Shown here piece after piece: positions 45,278 through 53,826 of a DNA stretch of 64,000 bases; position 1 is the first letter of the stretch; every line of letters begins with the position of its first letter. This stretch comes from Gilvimarinus sp. 2_MG-2023 (GTDB lineage Bacteria > Pseudomonadota > Gammaproteobacteria > Pseudomonadales > Cellvibrionaceae): assembly GCF_030547685.1 (NCBI RefSeq), contig NZ_JAUOQM010000044.1, forward strand, positions 286,750 through 350,749, in the 5' to 3' direction. Both the position numbers and the translations under genes were made by a program. Below the pieces are notes generated by a model. It saw nothing but the letters and a program-made list of their open reading frames with translations, ran no database searches and was not told the origin of the DNA.

Positions 45278-45535
45278 ATGAAAATCATCTCACCTATCGA
45301 ATACTTTTTGATCATGCTGTCAAAGTTAAACCTGAAAAGGTTGGCCCTATGCCTATTAGCTCTAATCAGTTTGCTGATGTTGGTGTATTTCTTCAGTTGG
45401 CTACTAAAAGGCTTGATCATCATAGTGCTGGCTGTATTGGCCTTCAGGGCTTTGAAGGTAGTATTTGAGTGGATGTTAGGCTTATGGGAGGCAAGTGCAG
45501 CAGGCGGGTATTATGGCCGCTTGGCAAGCATCTGA
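45278..45535 (+). CDS. Small two-helix membrane protein, 85 aa, unknown
   Basis: AGGA lies a few bases before the ATG. Two hydrophobic segments are visible: LALCLLALISLLMLVYFFSWLL and LIIIVLAVLAFRALKVVF. A short C-terminal tail contains Gly-Gly-Tyr-Tyr. It is the last gene before the TGGGGTA repeat at 45617 and probably belongs to the integrase island. No family is recognised. Confidence 0.5.
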   Translation: MKIISPIEYFLIMLSKLNLKRLALCLLALISLLMLVYFFSWLLKGLIIIVLAVLAFRALKVVFEWMLGLWEASAAGGYYGRLASI

Positions 45536-45616
45536 AGTGTGTTATTGTCAGCTATCTAAGTTCTGTAAGTGATTGATCTTTAACCAGAAATTGGAACTTT
45601 AAACAGCTATTTCAAT

Positions 45617-45637
45617 GGTGGGGTACAGGGTGGGGTA
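45617..45637 (+). repeat. Second copy of the integrase-proximal TGGGGTA double repeat
   Basis: GGTGGGGTACAGGGTGGGGTA matches 22970-22990 at 19 of 21 bases, with both TGGGGTA units kept. It lies 80 bases after the last gene of the BREX-bearing segment. It may mark the right end of that island or a scar of another integrase gene. No tRNA-Leu core follows. Confidence 0.5.
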
Positions 45638-45858
45638 GAAATTCAGGCATAAAAAAAGCCCTTGAAAATGTCGATTCACCCAATTAATGTCATGCGCTTT
45701 CAACAATAAATTGTCCAGTTTTATCGTTAATATTCATGTTTCGAAGTAGTTATTTGCCTATTCTCTATGATGTTTACCCATATGTTGTCACCTTTCTTTC
45801 TGGAAGAACCCAATTGCTGTCCGCTGGTAAGTTATTGAAAATAAAAAGTTATTAGGGT

Positions 45859-46071
45859 TTAATAGGCTTTCTTTCGAATTTTTGAAAGCAAGCTAATAGT
45901 AACTAAGAACACAATTAGCAAGAGCATATGCCAAAATATGGAAAGTCGTGTGGTTTGAAGCATGAAGCTTTCTCTGATGTACCCAATCGATCTAGTTAAG
46001 TGCTCTAGAGCGCGCCCCAAATACCTTAGCTTCCGCAAGTTAGACAAGTTATGAGAACTGATGAAATACAT
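45859..46071 (-). CDS. Possible small tail-anchored membrane protein or gene remnant
   Basis: A 70-residue frame ends with a single hydrophobic helix and basic tail, SIFWHMLLLIVFLVTISLLSKIRKKAY. There is no clear ribosome site and it overlaps a plus-strand frame at 46051. The hydrophobic segment is the only support. It could be a fragment of a lost gene at an island junction. Confidence 0.25.
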   Translation of the reverse strand: MYFISSHNLSNLRKLRYLGRALEHLTRSIGYIRESFMLQTTRLSIFWHMLLLIVFLVTISLLSKIRKKAY

Positions 46072-46185
46072 CCGATAATATTGCTTGCATTGGTTTACTG
46101 TGGGGGCGGTGAGACGCAGGCTGACATGCTGCTGGAGCAGGTCTCCAACGAGCTGAAAGTGGTCGATGGAGGTTTTCTTGAGTAA
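46051..46185 (+). CDS. Possible 44-residue protein coupled to the DAC-like gene
   Basis: ATG at 46051 to TAA at 46183-46185 reads MRTDEIHPIILLALVYCGGG and on through ETQADMLLEQVSNELKVVDGGFLE. Its stop lies inside the start region of the next gene (TTG at 46178), a coupling arrangement. The sequence is helical and acidic. It may be a small partner, an uORF or the remnant of a fused N-terminal domain. Confidence 0.35.
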   Translation: MRTDEIHPIILLALVYCGGGETQADMLLEQVSNELKVVDGGFLE

Positions 46186-46648
46186 CGATGTGGACCTATC
46201 TCAGGGTGTTGATCAAGCAAAAGACTTACTCAGGTCGATCGCCAGCAACCGATGTAGCGATTTTTCTGGTACGGGCGTCGTTTTTTACAGCGATTTAGCT
46301 AAGCTCCCCCACCTGCAAATGGGTACTGGGAGGGAAAACCTGAAAGTAGCTAAATGCGGTGGCTGTGATATTGCGTCAGCACTGATTTCGGTTTCATCTA
46401 AACGTAGTCCTTACCATGATGGTTTTCACTTCATCGATATGTGGTCATGGCGAGTAACACATGTATCGCAGTTCATCGCCCCGCCTATTCCAGACGACGC
46501 TGCTCAGCGCATACACGGCTCCGGTGCTCGATTGATGTCCGCTATGTTGGCATCACTTCTTTCAGGTATTACATATGTCGGCCTTGTGTCACAGGGAGGC
46601 CAAGTCCACTTATTTTGCGGCGGCATAGATATCGCTGATGAGGTTTAG
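46178..46648 (+). CDS. DisA/DAC-related probable nucleotide-sensor domain protein
   Basis: TTG at 46178 is chosen because GGAGG (46168-46172) sits five bases before it; the ATG at 46166 overlaps that site. The 156-residue protein resembles a diadenylate-cyclase (DAC) fold: GTGVVFYSDL, then DGFHFIDMW where active enzymes have DGA, then GSGARLMSAMLASLLSGITYVGLVSQGGQVHLFCGG where they have GTRHRAA followed by the SEE-G strand. The catalytic Arg-His-Arg is Arg-Leu-Met here, so it is probably a ligand-binding sensor like the DACN-named domains described in conflict-system surveys. The next gene, two bases away, encodes a Cap15-like membrane effector. Confidence 0.6.
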   Translation: MSNDVDLSQGVDQAKDLLRSIASNRCSDFSGTGVVFYSDLAKLPHLQMGTGRENLKVAKCGGCDIASALISVSSKRSPYHDGFHFIDMWSWRVTHVSQFIAPPIPDDAAQRIHGSGARLMSAMLASLLSGITYVGLVSQGGQVHLFCGGIDIADEV

Positions 46649-46650
46649 AG

Positions 46651-47316
46651 ATGGCAAACATCGCCCTATCTACCGGTGAGTTCAAGAATGCTCTGCTCTT
46701 CGTATCTCTCACGACTATTGTTATCGGGGGACTTGTTGGACTAGTGCGGCACTTCGGCTTCGGGGCCGATGGTGTTCAAGCTCTAATGTTAGGTTTGGGC
46801 TCTAGTGTTAGTTGGGCCATTGTGGTTTCTGTCTGGGCGTTTCGGCGACCGTGGACAACGGAGTGGCTTGCACGCTGTGCTGGCCGTCCCGTTATCCATG
46901 GGGTCTGGTTCGGGCACCTTGATACCAACTACGGTGCTAGCGATGGGAGTGCCGCCACAGCAATTCCCATAGCATTCGTAATAAAACAAACATACGTAGG
47001 GTACTCTCTCCTCTCATATACAGAGCACCAGGATAGTCAAACCTTGGTCGAATCATTGTCTGTTGATGATCAACATTCTACTACCCACTTGCGATACATG
47101 TATGAATTCTACATTCGAAAGCCTAATGAACGAAAACTCACAACCGGCGCGGCAGAACTAAAGTTAATTGAAGCTGGGACGCGGCTGCATGGACATTATC
47201 TCACCAACTCTCCCACACAAGGATTTGCAGATCTTATTTTGATTCAACGGGAGTGCCGTGGTATAGATACTTTTGGCGCGGCACAGAAGCTTTATCAAAA
47301 AAAGTTTCTAACGTAA
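46651..47316 (+). CDS. Two-helix plus beta-barrel membrane protein, Cap15-type effector
   Basis: 221 residues. Two transmembrane helices (about 14-32, ALLFVSLTTIVIGGLVGLV; 44-64, ALMLGLGSSVSWAIVVSVWAF) precede a compact all-beta region (about 83-215). Its pattern (GVWFGHLDTNY, IPIAFVIKQTYVGYSLLSYTEHQDSQTLVESL, LRYMYEFYI, LHGHYLTNSPTQGFADLILIQ) matches the lipocalin-like beta-barrel of CBASS Cap15 (S-2TM-beta) effectors. Cap15 proteins assemble in the inner membrane on binding a cyclic nucleotide and disrupt it. Only two bases separate it from the DAC-like gene, so they form one unit. The sequence does not show which nucleotide it recognises. Confidence 0.65.
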   Translation: MANIALSTGEFKNALLFVSLTTIVIGGLVGLVRHFGFGADGVQALMLGLGSSVSWAIVVSVWAFRRPWTTEWLARCAGRPVIHGVWFGHLDTNYGASDGSAATAIPIAFVIKQTYVGYSLLSYTEHQDSQTLVESLSVDDQHSTTHLRYMYEFYIRKPNERKLTTGAAELKLIEAGTRLHGHYLTNSPTQGFADLILIQRECRGIDTFGAAQKLYQKKFLT

Positions 47317-47670
47317 ATCTCGCTAACCACATAAGTATGTATATTGTATATGGCGCAAAATCAAGAGGGTGACGCCTAGCTAATTGGGCGCACAGGTATT
47401 CCTTAAATTAGTTTCGATGATGTGAATAGCATAAGTTGATGAATTTCATTGCGCAGCTAAAGTTGTTGCTAAACCCTTCGAAGGTGTAACAATAGCAGCC
47501 AGAAAATTGTGCTAAGCAAACGTCGTAATAGCGTGAAGGAAAACAGCCCCCCCAGTGTCATCGCGCTCGCTTAGTAGGTAGGGTTCGCAGTGGCCGGAGA
47601 CGTCAAATATCAAAGTCGGGTTATTGCGGCTCGACAAGCAATCCGGGGTGCTCATTGATTTTACAGATTA
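47317..47670. other. Gene-free spacer between convergent defence modules
   Basis: About 350 bases with no convincing reading frame. Base composition shifts here from AT-rich on the left to GC-rich on the right, near 47570. No clear terminator is visible for either convergent operon. Confidence 0.4.
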
Positions 47671-48147
47671 TTATTCTACAGGGATAAGCGTGGAGCCTCG
47701 CCCCGAACTCGGTACCATTTCGACGTGAAGGGACTTTCGCCCGACGATGACAGCCAGCATAAGGCGCCCATCACGACGCTTTGCAGCCAAGCGATTCCAT
47801 TCGGATCTATCGAGACGAGAAGGGCGAGGATGGTCTTCAGGATGTGTATGCCACTCGCCCAAATAACGAACAGTGCCTTCACTTAATGTCCCTCGAGCCA
47901 AAGCAATAGATTCGTGGCCAAACGGCATACGCTCGAACAGGTAACGAAATCGCCTGTCCCAGGTTGTAGGTGCTGTTGCTTGCTCTATGTGCATATGAGC
48001 TCCATGAACCGATCCCAATAGGAGCCCTCCAGCTTCGCAGTCGTCCTCTCGCCATTGAGCATGCTGCTCAAATATCTCTAGACAGGAATCCGAGAAATGC
48101 AATAGCGACCTTCTGTCGTTTGTGGCCCAGGAACTCACGAATTGCAT
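47671..48147 (-). CDS. cap3: CBASS accessory JAB/MPN isopeptidase Cap3
   Basis: The start at 48147 has AGGA about seven bases upstream and gives 158 residues; the frame extends to 48180 inside cap2. The JAB metalloprotease site is complete: Glu39 in CEAGGLLLG, and EWHTHPEDHPRPSRLD with His100, His102 and Asp113. Cap3 removes the cyclase from the targets to which Cap2 conjugates it. It overlaps the 3' end of cap2 and is last in the operon, the order known from type II CBASS. Confidence 0.92.
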   Translation of the reverse strand: MQFVSSWATNDRRSLLHFSDSCLEIFEQHAQWREDDCEAGGLLLGSVHGAHMHIEQATAPTTWDRRFRYLFERMPFGHESIALARGTLSEGTVRYLGEWHTHPEDHPRPSRLDRSEWNRLAAKRRDGRLMLAVIVGRKSLHVEMVPSSGRGSTLIPVE

Positions 48148-49766
48148 ACAGGACAATCCTGGTCTCGAAGCGGGTCGCAATCGGGTGTTGCAAGCTGCTG
48201 GTCTCGGTCGATAAGCCTGGTTCGCAACAAAGGGGAATAGTTCTCATTGATCCAATCAAGAACCATTTCAGTCCCCAGACTTGCAGCATATACAGACACT
48301 GAAGCTGGAAATGGTACGTATAAACCCTCGCAACCATGCCCCGCCATGACGGTGGGAACAGGGTCAATTGTGGAGTGGAGTTCACCTCTTCTATTGCGAT
48401 GCCAAAGGCATCGGAAGCAGGCGCCAGATTCATTTGTCTTCAAGAGGGCACGGACAGCCGTTCCTGGTCCCTCGATCCAGACTGAGAGCATGGGCGTCGG
48501 AAGCGGATAGTGGTTGCACAGCCAATGCCCCAGTGACTCTTCCCCGGTCGCGTCTATAAGCAAATCCAAGTCCCCCAGCTGGGCTTGCCTGACATCCACA
48601 GGGAGCGCACGAATGTTGGCACCAGGAGCCAACCGTTTGAGCTCATCCGCCATGGCTTCGGCCTTGTTAGACAGCAGATCCGGGAATCCCAGACGATGAC
48701 GTCCGATGTTCTGGGGGAGAAGGTGATCGAAGTCCACTAGCGTGAGTTTCCCGCCACCCGTCCCCGCCCCGGCTTTGACCAGCATATCCGACAGATATCC
48801 TCCGATCGTACCGCACCCAACAATAGCCAGGTTCTTACCAGCAAGGGTCTTTGACTTCGGTATATTTCGTTGCGCCAGATACCGATCATCGATTCTAAAC
48901 ACCGATACAGGCGTTGCCTTTAGCGTTAAGCTCAAATCCCTCCGACCGACGGACTTGAACTTTCGGGCTGAACACTGGCGATCATAGAGAACGGCAAAGC
49001 CGTATGTCATCAACGGAGATTCGATAATGATCAGAACACCGTTGGCCTTCTTCTTTAAACCTTCCTTGATGCGCTCATGGATCTTGCGTCGACACTGAGG
49101 GTCAAGTGCACTCTGCCACTCCAAGATATGCCCAACCGTTTCAGGGGGCCAATGGCTGGTCAGTGGGCGAGGTTGAGCGCTGGTTTTAATCCGGTAAGTG
49201 AGCACTGTCTGATCCGTGACTTGGTAGTCGAGCGATGTCAGCTTCTTCGTTGTTCGATCTTCGTTGTCGGTGATGAAACACAAAGAATTCCCATTGGCCT
49301 GCGCGATGATGCAGTTCTGTCGCCCCAAGTCTTCGTCCTGTATGTCTACAAAGCAAAGCCAACCATCCCAGTAGGCGAAAAACTCTTCCGCAAGATCTTC
49401 AACCATTTCTCCCTTCAAAATTTGACCTAGCACGACGGCGGCGTGCTGCAAGCATGCCAGCGACTGTCCAACAGGATCGTAGATGTCCAGAACAACCGTT
49501 CCTTTGGCGAGATAACAAAGTCCACCATTCGCATCAAGATGAGGGACCGTTGAAGGTAGCTCGGAAGGGATTTCGAGCAGCCGGATGCGCGGCAAGTCGA
49601 AAAACGTAGGGTCTAGCTGAACTTCGCATGGACAGCCCTTGTCCGCTTGGGGTGGGGTCAACAGCCCATGCAGCCTGAACCAGCCATCATTCGTCTTGCT
49701 AACAAACTCGAAGCCTCTCTGCTGGAAGGCTTGCATCACGTCTTCAACCGCAGCGACGTTTCTCAT
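48135..49766 (-). CDS. cap2: CBASS E2-E1 fusion ubiquitin-transfer-like enzyme Cap2
   Basis: 543 residues. The N-terminal E2-like domain has its presumed catalytic Cys in [13 protein letters not shown] (Cys84). The E1/ThiF domain carries [22 protein letters not shown] (near residue 315-335), the [20 protein letters not shown] loop, and a Cys-containing crossover region ([10 protein letters not shown]). Cap2 conjugates the C-terminus of the CD-NTase to cellular targets, which primes cGAMP synthesis. It overlaps the CD-NTase gene by four bases. Confidence 0.92.
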   Translation of the reverse strand: MRNVAAVEDVMQAFQQRGFEFVSKTNDGWFRLHGLLTPPQADKGCPCEVQLDPTFFDLPRIRLLEIPSELPSTVPHLDANGGLCYLAKGTVVLDIYDPVGQSLACLQHAAVVLGQILKGEMVEDLAEEFFAYWDGWLCFVDIQDEDLGRQNCIIAQANGNSLCFITDNEDRTTKKLTSLDYQVTDQTVLTYRIKTSAQPRPLTSHWPPETVGHILEWQSALDPQCRRKIHERIKEGLKKKANGVLIIIESPLMTYGFAVLYDRQCSARKFKSVGRRDLSLTLKATPVSVFRIDDRYLAQRNIPKSKTLAGKNLAIVGCGTIGGYLSDMLVKAGAGTGGGKLTLVDFDHLLPQNIGRHRLGFPDLLSNKAEAMADELKRLAPGANIRALPVDVRQAQLGDLDLLIDATGEESLGHWLCNHYPLPTPMLSVWIEGPGTAVRALLKTNESGACFRCLWHRNRRGELHSTIDPVPTVMAGHGCEGLYVPFPASVSVYAASLGTEMVLDWINENYSPLLRTRLIDRDQQLATPDCDPLRDQDCPVCNS

Positions 49767-50905
49767 CCAGCCTTCGTTCGCCCGACAAGTTCGCTCGGGC
49801 CAGCCTCCGCAGGAGCGGCTGTAATGGTGGCGGCTACGGATACCACCTTCACTCGACTCGGCTCATACGGAAAGCGCGTGCCAAATTCGCCTTGCATCCA
49901 AATGCAAGCCTGTGAGGGGCTGCCCGCATCAGTGGCAGCACGAAGCGTCTTCTCGAACTCTTCAAACGCCTTTGCCGCTTCTTCAACACCCGCGCTACCG
50001 AGCCGCTTCGTGAGTGACTCGGCCTCATCTGTTGGATTATCTACCCCTGCACGCAACCGGAACGGCAATCCCGCGACGACATCCAGTAGCGCAAGGTCAT
50101 CACGCCGATCGCGCTTCTCAAAGAGCGGTGCCGAGGCGGCCATCAAGAGGATCGACGCAGGCCCACCGCTGGCCCACCTCCAATCGCGGAACGCCTTTAA
50201 GTACCGAACAATGCGGCGGAATTGCTCTCCGTTGGCTTCCACCTCCCCCAGGAACCAGTCCTTCACTGGCCTAGGGTCCGATGATTTCCAGTCGCATTCA
50301 CGGTGAGCCAGTAGAACTTTGCCTACAGGCAAGGCCGTCCAAGCATCTCGCTCAGCCATGTTCACCGCTTCCGTCAGTGAATCGTATCCATATCGCTGCA
50401 TCGAAGCTTTGGCGAGTGTATCAAACTCCTCATCGGGAATAGCATATAGAGGGATATCAATATGGGCATACGTGGCAATTTCGAGGCGAATGCACGTCGG
50501 TTTCTCAGTTACGAGCTTCCACTGCCTTTCCTTGATCAGCATTTTCAAGGCTTCTTCCGCCGCAGCAAAGAACACTGTCGCGGCTACGCTAGGGCGTTCC
50601 GTCTGAGTCACGAAACTCAGTGGCAAATAGCAACCATCGTCGATATCTGCTTGTTGCGGGCGTTGTGCCGGCGAATTCAGAGTTTTGTAAGCCCACGATC
50701 CTTGTGTGAAGAATCGCGGTTGCGGCACCGAGTCCGTATACCCGTTTGCCCTCAGCACACGAGGGATACCAGTGCGCAGGCAATCCCTGACTTCCGTGCG
50801 TACGCTGGCAATCCAGGCGCGCTGCTCGGGCGTCAGATCCAGCTCGTCATGCATGCAGGATTCGTCATCAACGGTGGTGAAGAAAAGTGCACTCAAATTC
50901 AGCAT
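49763..50905 (-). CDS. CBASS CD-NTase, DncV-like cyclic-dinucleotide synthase
   Basis: 380 residues with the DncV-type active site: [34 protein letters not shown] gives the GS motif (Gly69-Ser70) and the metal pair Asp87/Asp89, and [10 protein letters not shown] gives the third Asp (Asp150). The wording is close to V. cholerae DncV, so 3'3'-cGAMP is the likely product; this is by similarity only. A C-terminal tail after residue ~360 (ending GRTKAG) is the Cap2 substrate in this family. The start overlaps capV by seven bases with GGAGG four bases upstream; Met18 is an alternative. Confidence 0.9.
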   Translation of the reverse strand: MLNLSALFFTTVDDESCMHDELDLTPEQRAWIASVRTEVRDCLRTGIPRVLRANGYTDSVPQPRFFTQGSWAYKTLNSPAQRPQQADIDDGCYLPLSFVTQTERPSVAATVFFAAAEEALKMLIKERQWKLVTEKPTCIRLEIATYAHIDIPLYAIPDEEFDTLAKASMQRYGYDSLTEAVNMAERDAWTALPVGKVLLAHRECDWKSSDPRPVKDWFLGEVEANGEQFRRIVRYLKAFRDWRWASGGPASILLMAASAPLFEKRDRRDDLALLDVVAGLPFRLRAGVDNPTDEAESLTKRLGSAGVEEAAKAFEEFEKTLRAATDAGSPSQACIWMQGEFGTRFPYEPSRVKVVSVAATITAAPAEAGPSELVGRTKAG

Positions 50906-51900
50906 GCGGCCTCCGATGCGTTCTTGTTTGGGCCGTGATAGAAGGTGGGGGCGCCGGCCCGATGCGCTCTAAAAGGTTGAAACAGTGGATCGCCAAGGGC
51001 ACGCTGCGCCGCGTGGACACCTCGATCCTTGAGCGTGTTCGTGGCACCAATCGACACCCGATCCAGTGACTTTACGTCCTTACTCTGGTCGGGAGTTGCC
51101 TGGTCGTCAATTTGGAAGTAATTGTGTCCCAATGACTGCCGCAGCATGTAGTCCACGGACGATTCTTGAGCAGAGATCACTAGATCGAAAAGCCCGCCGC
51201 GCCACTTACCGAAGCCGCGATCAAGACTGGCCCCACCACGAACAGTAGCACCAATAGTCATCGTTCCGATGGCGAGGACTCGAATCTCCGCATTCTGATC
51301 CGGCGCCAGAAAAGTGTTCACTTCGTGCAATCCAAACAAGCCGGGGGCGTTACCTACAAGCCCTCCGTCAGCAAAGACGCCGCGGTCGTTGCGTGCCAAG
51401 GGAAAGTATACGGGTGCGGCGGCGGTTGCCAATGCTACATCGACGATTTTCATGCGGTGATCTAACTCAAAAGAGGGGTGGTGAGGCGTCTTGAAAAACT
51501 GCCCCCTCCCCGTCGAGTAGTTGACAGCTGGCACGAGAACACGGTGCTTCAGTTCGCCGATAGCAGTTTTTTGGAAGCGCTCACTAAGAACTTCTTGCAA
51601 TCCCATTGAGCTGTGCTTGGCGGTCAACCAAAACCCCAGAAGCCGTCGCAGTAGGCTACGGCTACCGAATATGCGGCTGCCCTGCTGTTCAAATAGTGCC
51701 TTGAGTTCAATGGCGGGAATTTCAGCAGCCAACCCTAGAGCCAGCATCCCTCCTGCCGATGTACCGCAGATCAGATCAAAATGCGACGCTATGGGACGCC
51801 CTAGCGCTGCCTCAAGTTCGGTCAGAACCGTCGCCGTATACAAACCACGGTAGCCGCCGCCTGATAGCGCAAGTACATGGTAGGTTGGGATGCTACTCAT
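50899..51900 (-). CDS. capV: CBASS patatin-like phospholipase effector CapV
   Basis: 333 residues. The patatin motifs are all present: oxyanion loop GGGYRG (residues 14-19), nucleophile GTSAG (Ser48) and the catalytic Asp in ADGG (Asp178). CapV is activated by cGAMP and degrades inner-membrane phospholipids so that infected cells die before phage release. It lies directly upstream of the DncV-like cyclase, as in V. cholerae CBASS. Six bases separate it from the DUF2188 gene, which makes that small gene the operon leader here. Confidence 0.93.
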   Translation of the reverse strand: MSSIPTYHVLALSGGGYRGLYTATVLTELEAALGRPIASHFDLICGTSAGGMLALGLAAEIPAIELKALFEQQGSRIFGSRSLLRRLLGFWLTAKHSSMGLQEVLSERFQKTAIGELKHRVLVPAVNYSTGRGQFFKTPHHPSFELDHRMKIVDVALATAAAPVYFPLARNDRGVFADGGLVGNAPGLFGLHEVNTFLAPDQNAEIRVLAIGTMTIGATVRGGASLDRGFGKWRGGLFDLVISAQESSVDYMLRQSLGHNYFQIDDQATPDQSKDVKSLDRVSIGATNTLKDRGVHAAQRALGDPLFQPFRAHRAGAPTFYHGPNKNASEAAC

Positions 51901-51906
51901 ATCCTA

Positions 51907-52131
51907 TCAGCCTTTCGGTGGGAATGGATCATTGCCGTGGCTGTCCTTGTCGCGGATGCGACCATCTGGCCGATGGATGACCAGCTCGGATTGATGCTTT
52001 CGCGCGATCTCCCTACCTGCATCGATGGCCTGTTGTTGTGTATCGTGCACGGAGGTTGCCCGCTGGTTACCAGCGCCTTTAATAGCCCATCGGTCATTGT
52101 GGGGAACTACGTGTTGATTTTTACCTGACAT
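51907..52131 (-). CDS. DUF2188-family small protein leading the CBASS operon
   Basis: 74 residues: MSGKNQHVVPHNDRWAIKGAG, SVHDTQQQAIDAGREIARKHQSELVIH, RPDGRIRDKDSHGNDPFPPKG, matching the compact DUF2188 pattern. Members are widespread and uncharacterised and often lie beside restriction or defence genes. Here it is six bases from capV and first after the divergent promoter, so it is co-transcribed with CBASS. It may be a small accessory or antitoxin-like protein; nothing in the sequence decides this. Confidence 0.85.
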   Translation of the reverse strand: MSGKNQHVVPHNDRWAIKGAGNQRATSVHDTQQQAIDAGREIARKHQSELVIHRPDGRIRDKDSHGNDPFPPKG

Positions 52132-52261
52132 ACTAAATCACCTCAAACTAGTACAAAAAGTTCAATTTACAGAACTAGCATAGCGCCACACGTATCACTT
52201 TTCAAGCACGAAATGTATGTCTATAATGAACTTTTGATTTCAAGCTGGTAGATGAATCATC
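52132..52261. promoter_or_regulatory. Divergent promoter/operator between the CBASS operon and xre-immA
   Basis: A -10 TATAAT (52222-52227) faces the xre gene. AGTTC (52159-52163) and GAACT (52172-52176) form a dyad, and TGAACTTTT (52227-52235) near the xre -10 is the inverse of AAAAGTTCA near 52156. Shared GAACT/AGTTC half-sites on both promoters fit repression of both by the XRE protein. Confidence 0.5.
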
Positions 52262-52582
52262 ATGACCAATATTTTGGGCAATAAAATCAAGACGTTAAGA
52301 AAAAATGAAGGACTCACTCTTGAACAACTGGCTGAACAAATTGGTTCAGGTAAAAGCTATATCTGGGAAATAGAGAACAAAGGCGTTAAACGGCCTTCGG
52401 CTGAAAAGCTTGCGCTTATTGCCAAAGCTTTGAATGTCACAACTGATTTTTTGATAGATAATGAGCAAGTTGAAATTTCAGAAAATCAAGAAAAGGAGGT
52501 CTTCTATCGCAAGATAGGCAAGCTTGAAAAAGGTGATAGAGACAAGATTATGGACATGATCGATGCATGGAGCAAAAGATGA
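52262..52582 (+). CDS. XRE-family repressor (CapH-like position)
   Basis: 106 residues: a helix-turn-helix in the N-terminal 65 residues (LGNKIKTLRKNEGLTLEQLAEQIGSGKSYIWEIENKGVKRPSAEKLALIAKAL) and a helical tail. It overlaps the next gene by ATGA. Small HTH repressors paired with ImmA/IrrE proteases form CapH/CapP-type switches that hold CBASS operons off until DNA damage. The divergent placement next to a CBASS promoter supports that, but such pairs also occur in phages and toxin-antitoxin-like loci. Confidence 0.85.
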   Translation: MTNILGNKIKTLRKNEGLTLEQLAEQIGSGKSYIWEIENKGVKRPSAEKLALIAKALNVTTDFLIDNEQVEISENQEKEVFYRKIGKLEKGDRDKIMDMIDAWSKR

Positions 52583-53493
52583 ACGAAGAAAGCAGGCGCC
52601 CTATTAAGGAAGCAAATCGAATCACAAGACTTCTCGATCTTGGCCTGAACGCCTCTGCACGATATCCCGTTGATGTAAAAAAAGTCGCGCTTGAACTCAC
52701 TCCCTCGTTCAACGCCGACCCAATTACGACTGTTCAAGCGGGCAGCATGGGAAAGATTGATGGGATGTTGGCCCGGCATCCTCATAAAGATGAATGGGCA
52801 ATCTTTTACAACCAAGACATAGCGCACAAAGGGCGAACCAACTTTACTTTAGCCCATGAGCTTGGCCATTACTTTGTTCACCGAAACCAAATCTCTATGA
52901 GCCGTTTCGAGTGTGGCGAAAGCGACATGCTGGATGAAAACAAGGACTTTCCAAATATCGAGACGGAGGCAAATATATTTGCCGCAAACTTGCTAATGCC
53001 TAACCACGACTTTCGCACCCAGGTCGATGGCGAGCCATTTTCCTTCGATTTGATGCAGCATTGTGCATGCCGCTATGACGCCTCCCTAACTGCGGTAGTT
53101 TTAAAGTGGCTGGAATTTTCCAAAAATGAAGTAATTGCCATTCTTTCTGAAGATGGTTTTATGCACTGGTCCAAATCAAACAGTCGAGCTCTCCGGTCTG
53201 GAAGATACTATGCTACTCGGAAGGAGTGCATTGAAATACCCGCAGGGTCTCTGGCGTTTAAAGCTGGCTATACTTCGCAAGCTAGGAGTGGAGTGATACA
53301 CAGTACAGGCATTTGGTTTCCGGATGCCGAGGCAGCAGAGTTTAGCATTTATTCGACAGAGCATGAGAAAACACTGACAGTACTAATTCTTGAGAGCTCT
53401 AATGGGCATAATAATGAAAGTGGAGTAGAAAATGCGGATCAGTTGTTGGAAGACATTGTAACAAAAATATCGCGAGATTTTGGGCAGGAGTAA
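52579..53493 (+). CDS. ImmA/IrrE-family metallopeptidase (CapP-like position)
   Basis: The start at 52579 overlaps the xre stop as ATGA and has GGAG six bases upstream. 304 residues. The zinc site is FTLAHELGHYFVH (HExxH, near residue 95), with the third ligand probably in ETEANIFAANLLMP. A C-terminal domain of about 150 residues (GVIHSTGIWFPDAEAAEFSIYSTEHEKTL) may be the sensor. Such proteases cleave their partner XRE repressor, in CapP on sensing single-stranded DNA. A role in releasing CBASS expression is inferred from position. Confidence 0.85.
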   Translation: MNEESRRPIKEANRITRLLDLGLNASARYPVDVKKVALELTPSFNADPITTVQAGSMGKIDGMLARHPHKDEWAIFYNQDIAHKGRTNFTLAHELGHYFVHRNQISMSRFECGESDMLDENKDFPNIETEANIFAANLLMPNHDFRTQVDGEPFSFDLMQHCACRYDASLTAVVLKWLEFSKNEVIAILSEDGFMHWSKSNSRALRSGRYYATRKECIEIPAGSLAFKAGYTSQARSGVIHSTGIWFPDAEAAEFSIYSTEHEKTLTVLILESSNGHNNESGVENADQLLEDIVTKISRDFGQE

Positions 53494-53826
53494 ATCTGAT
53501 CTAAAAAAGAGATATTATATAGAATTGTAGATTTTTTGAACTCACACGCTTTCGAAAAACTTTAACGAAATGGCTTAGAAAGAAGGTGTATGCTAGCTTT
53601 CATTATCGAGAATGTGAAATAAGGTCAGCTTTTAGGGCTTCATTAAACCTACTCTGCCTTAGTGGCTTGTTCGTTTTTATGATCTGACCAGTTGTCTCAA
53701 TCAATTATCAAATTCCCGAGTTAGTCATAAAGATTTACGAAGCGATTCCTTCTGATATTCTTTCCAAACTTTAGTGGGGTGGTCTTGATGCTCCACCGAA
53801 TATGCGAAGAAAACACGTTTTATTAG
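53494..53826. other. Gene-free stretch between immA and tniQ
   Basis: About 330 AT-rich bases, convergent gene ends on both sides. No hairpin with a T run, reading frame or repeat stands out. If the transposon's other end is nearby I could not recognise it here. Confidence 0.4.

Noticed and set aside
46178-46648. Active diadenylate cyclase (DisA)
   Set aside because: The DGA and RHR catalytic motifs are both altered, so only a DAC-related sensor is claimed.
47970-51069. Plus-strand open frames within the CBASS genes (for example 49647-50306)
   Set aside because: They are reverse-strand shadows of GC-rich genes with complete catalytic motifs on the minus strand.
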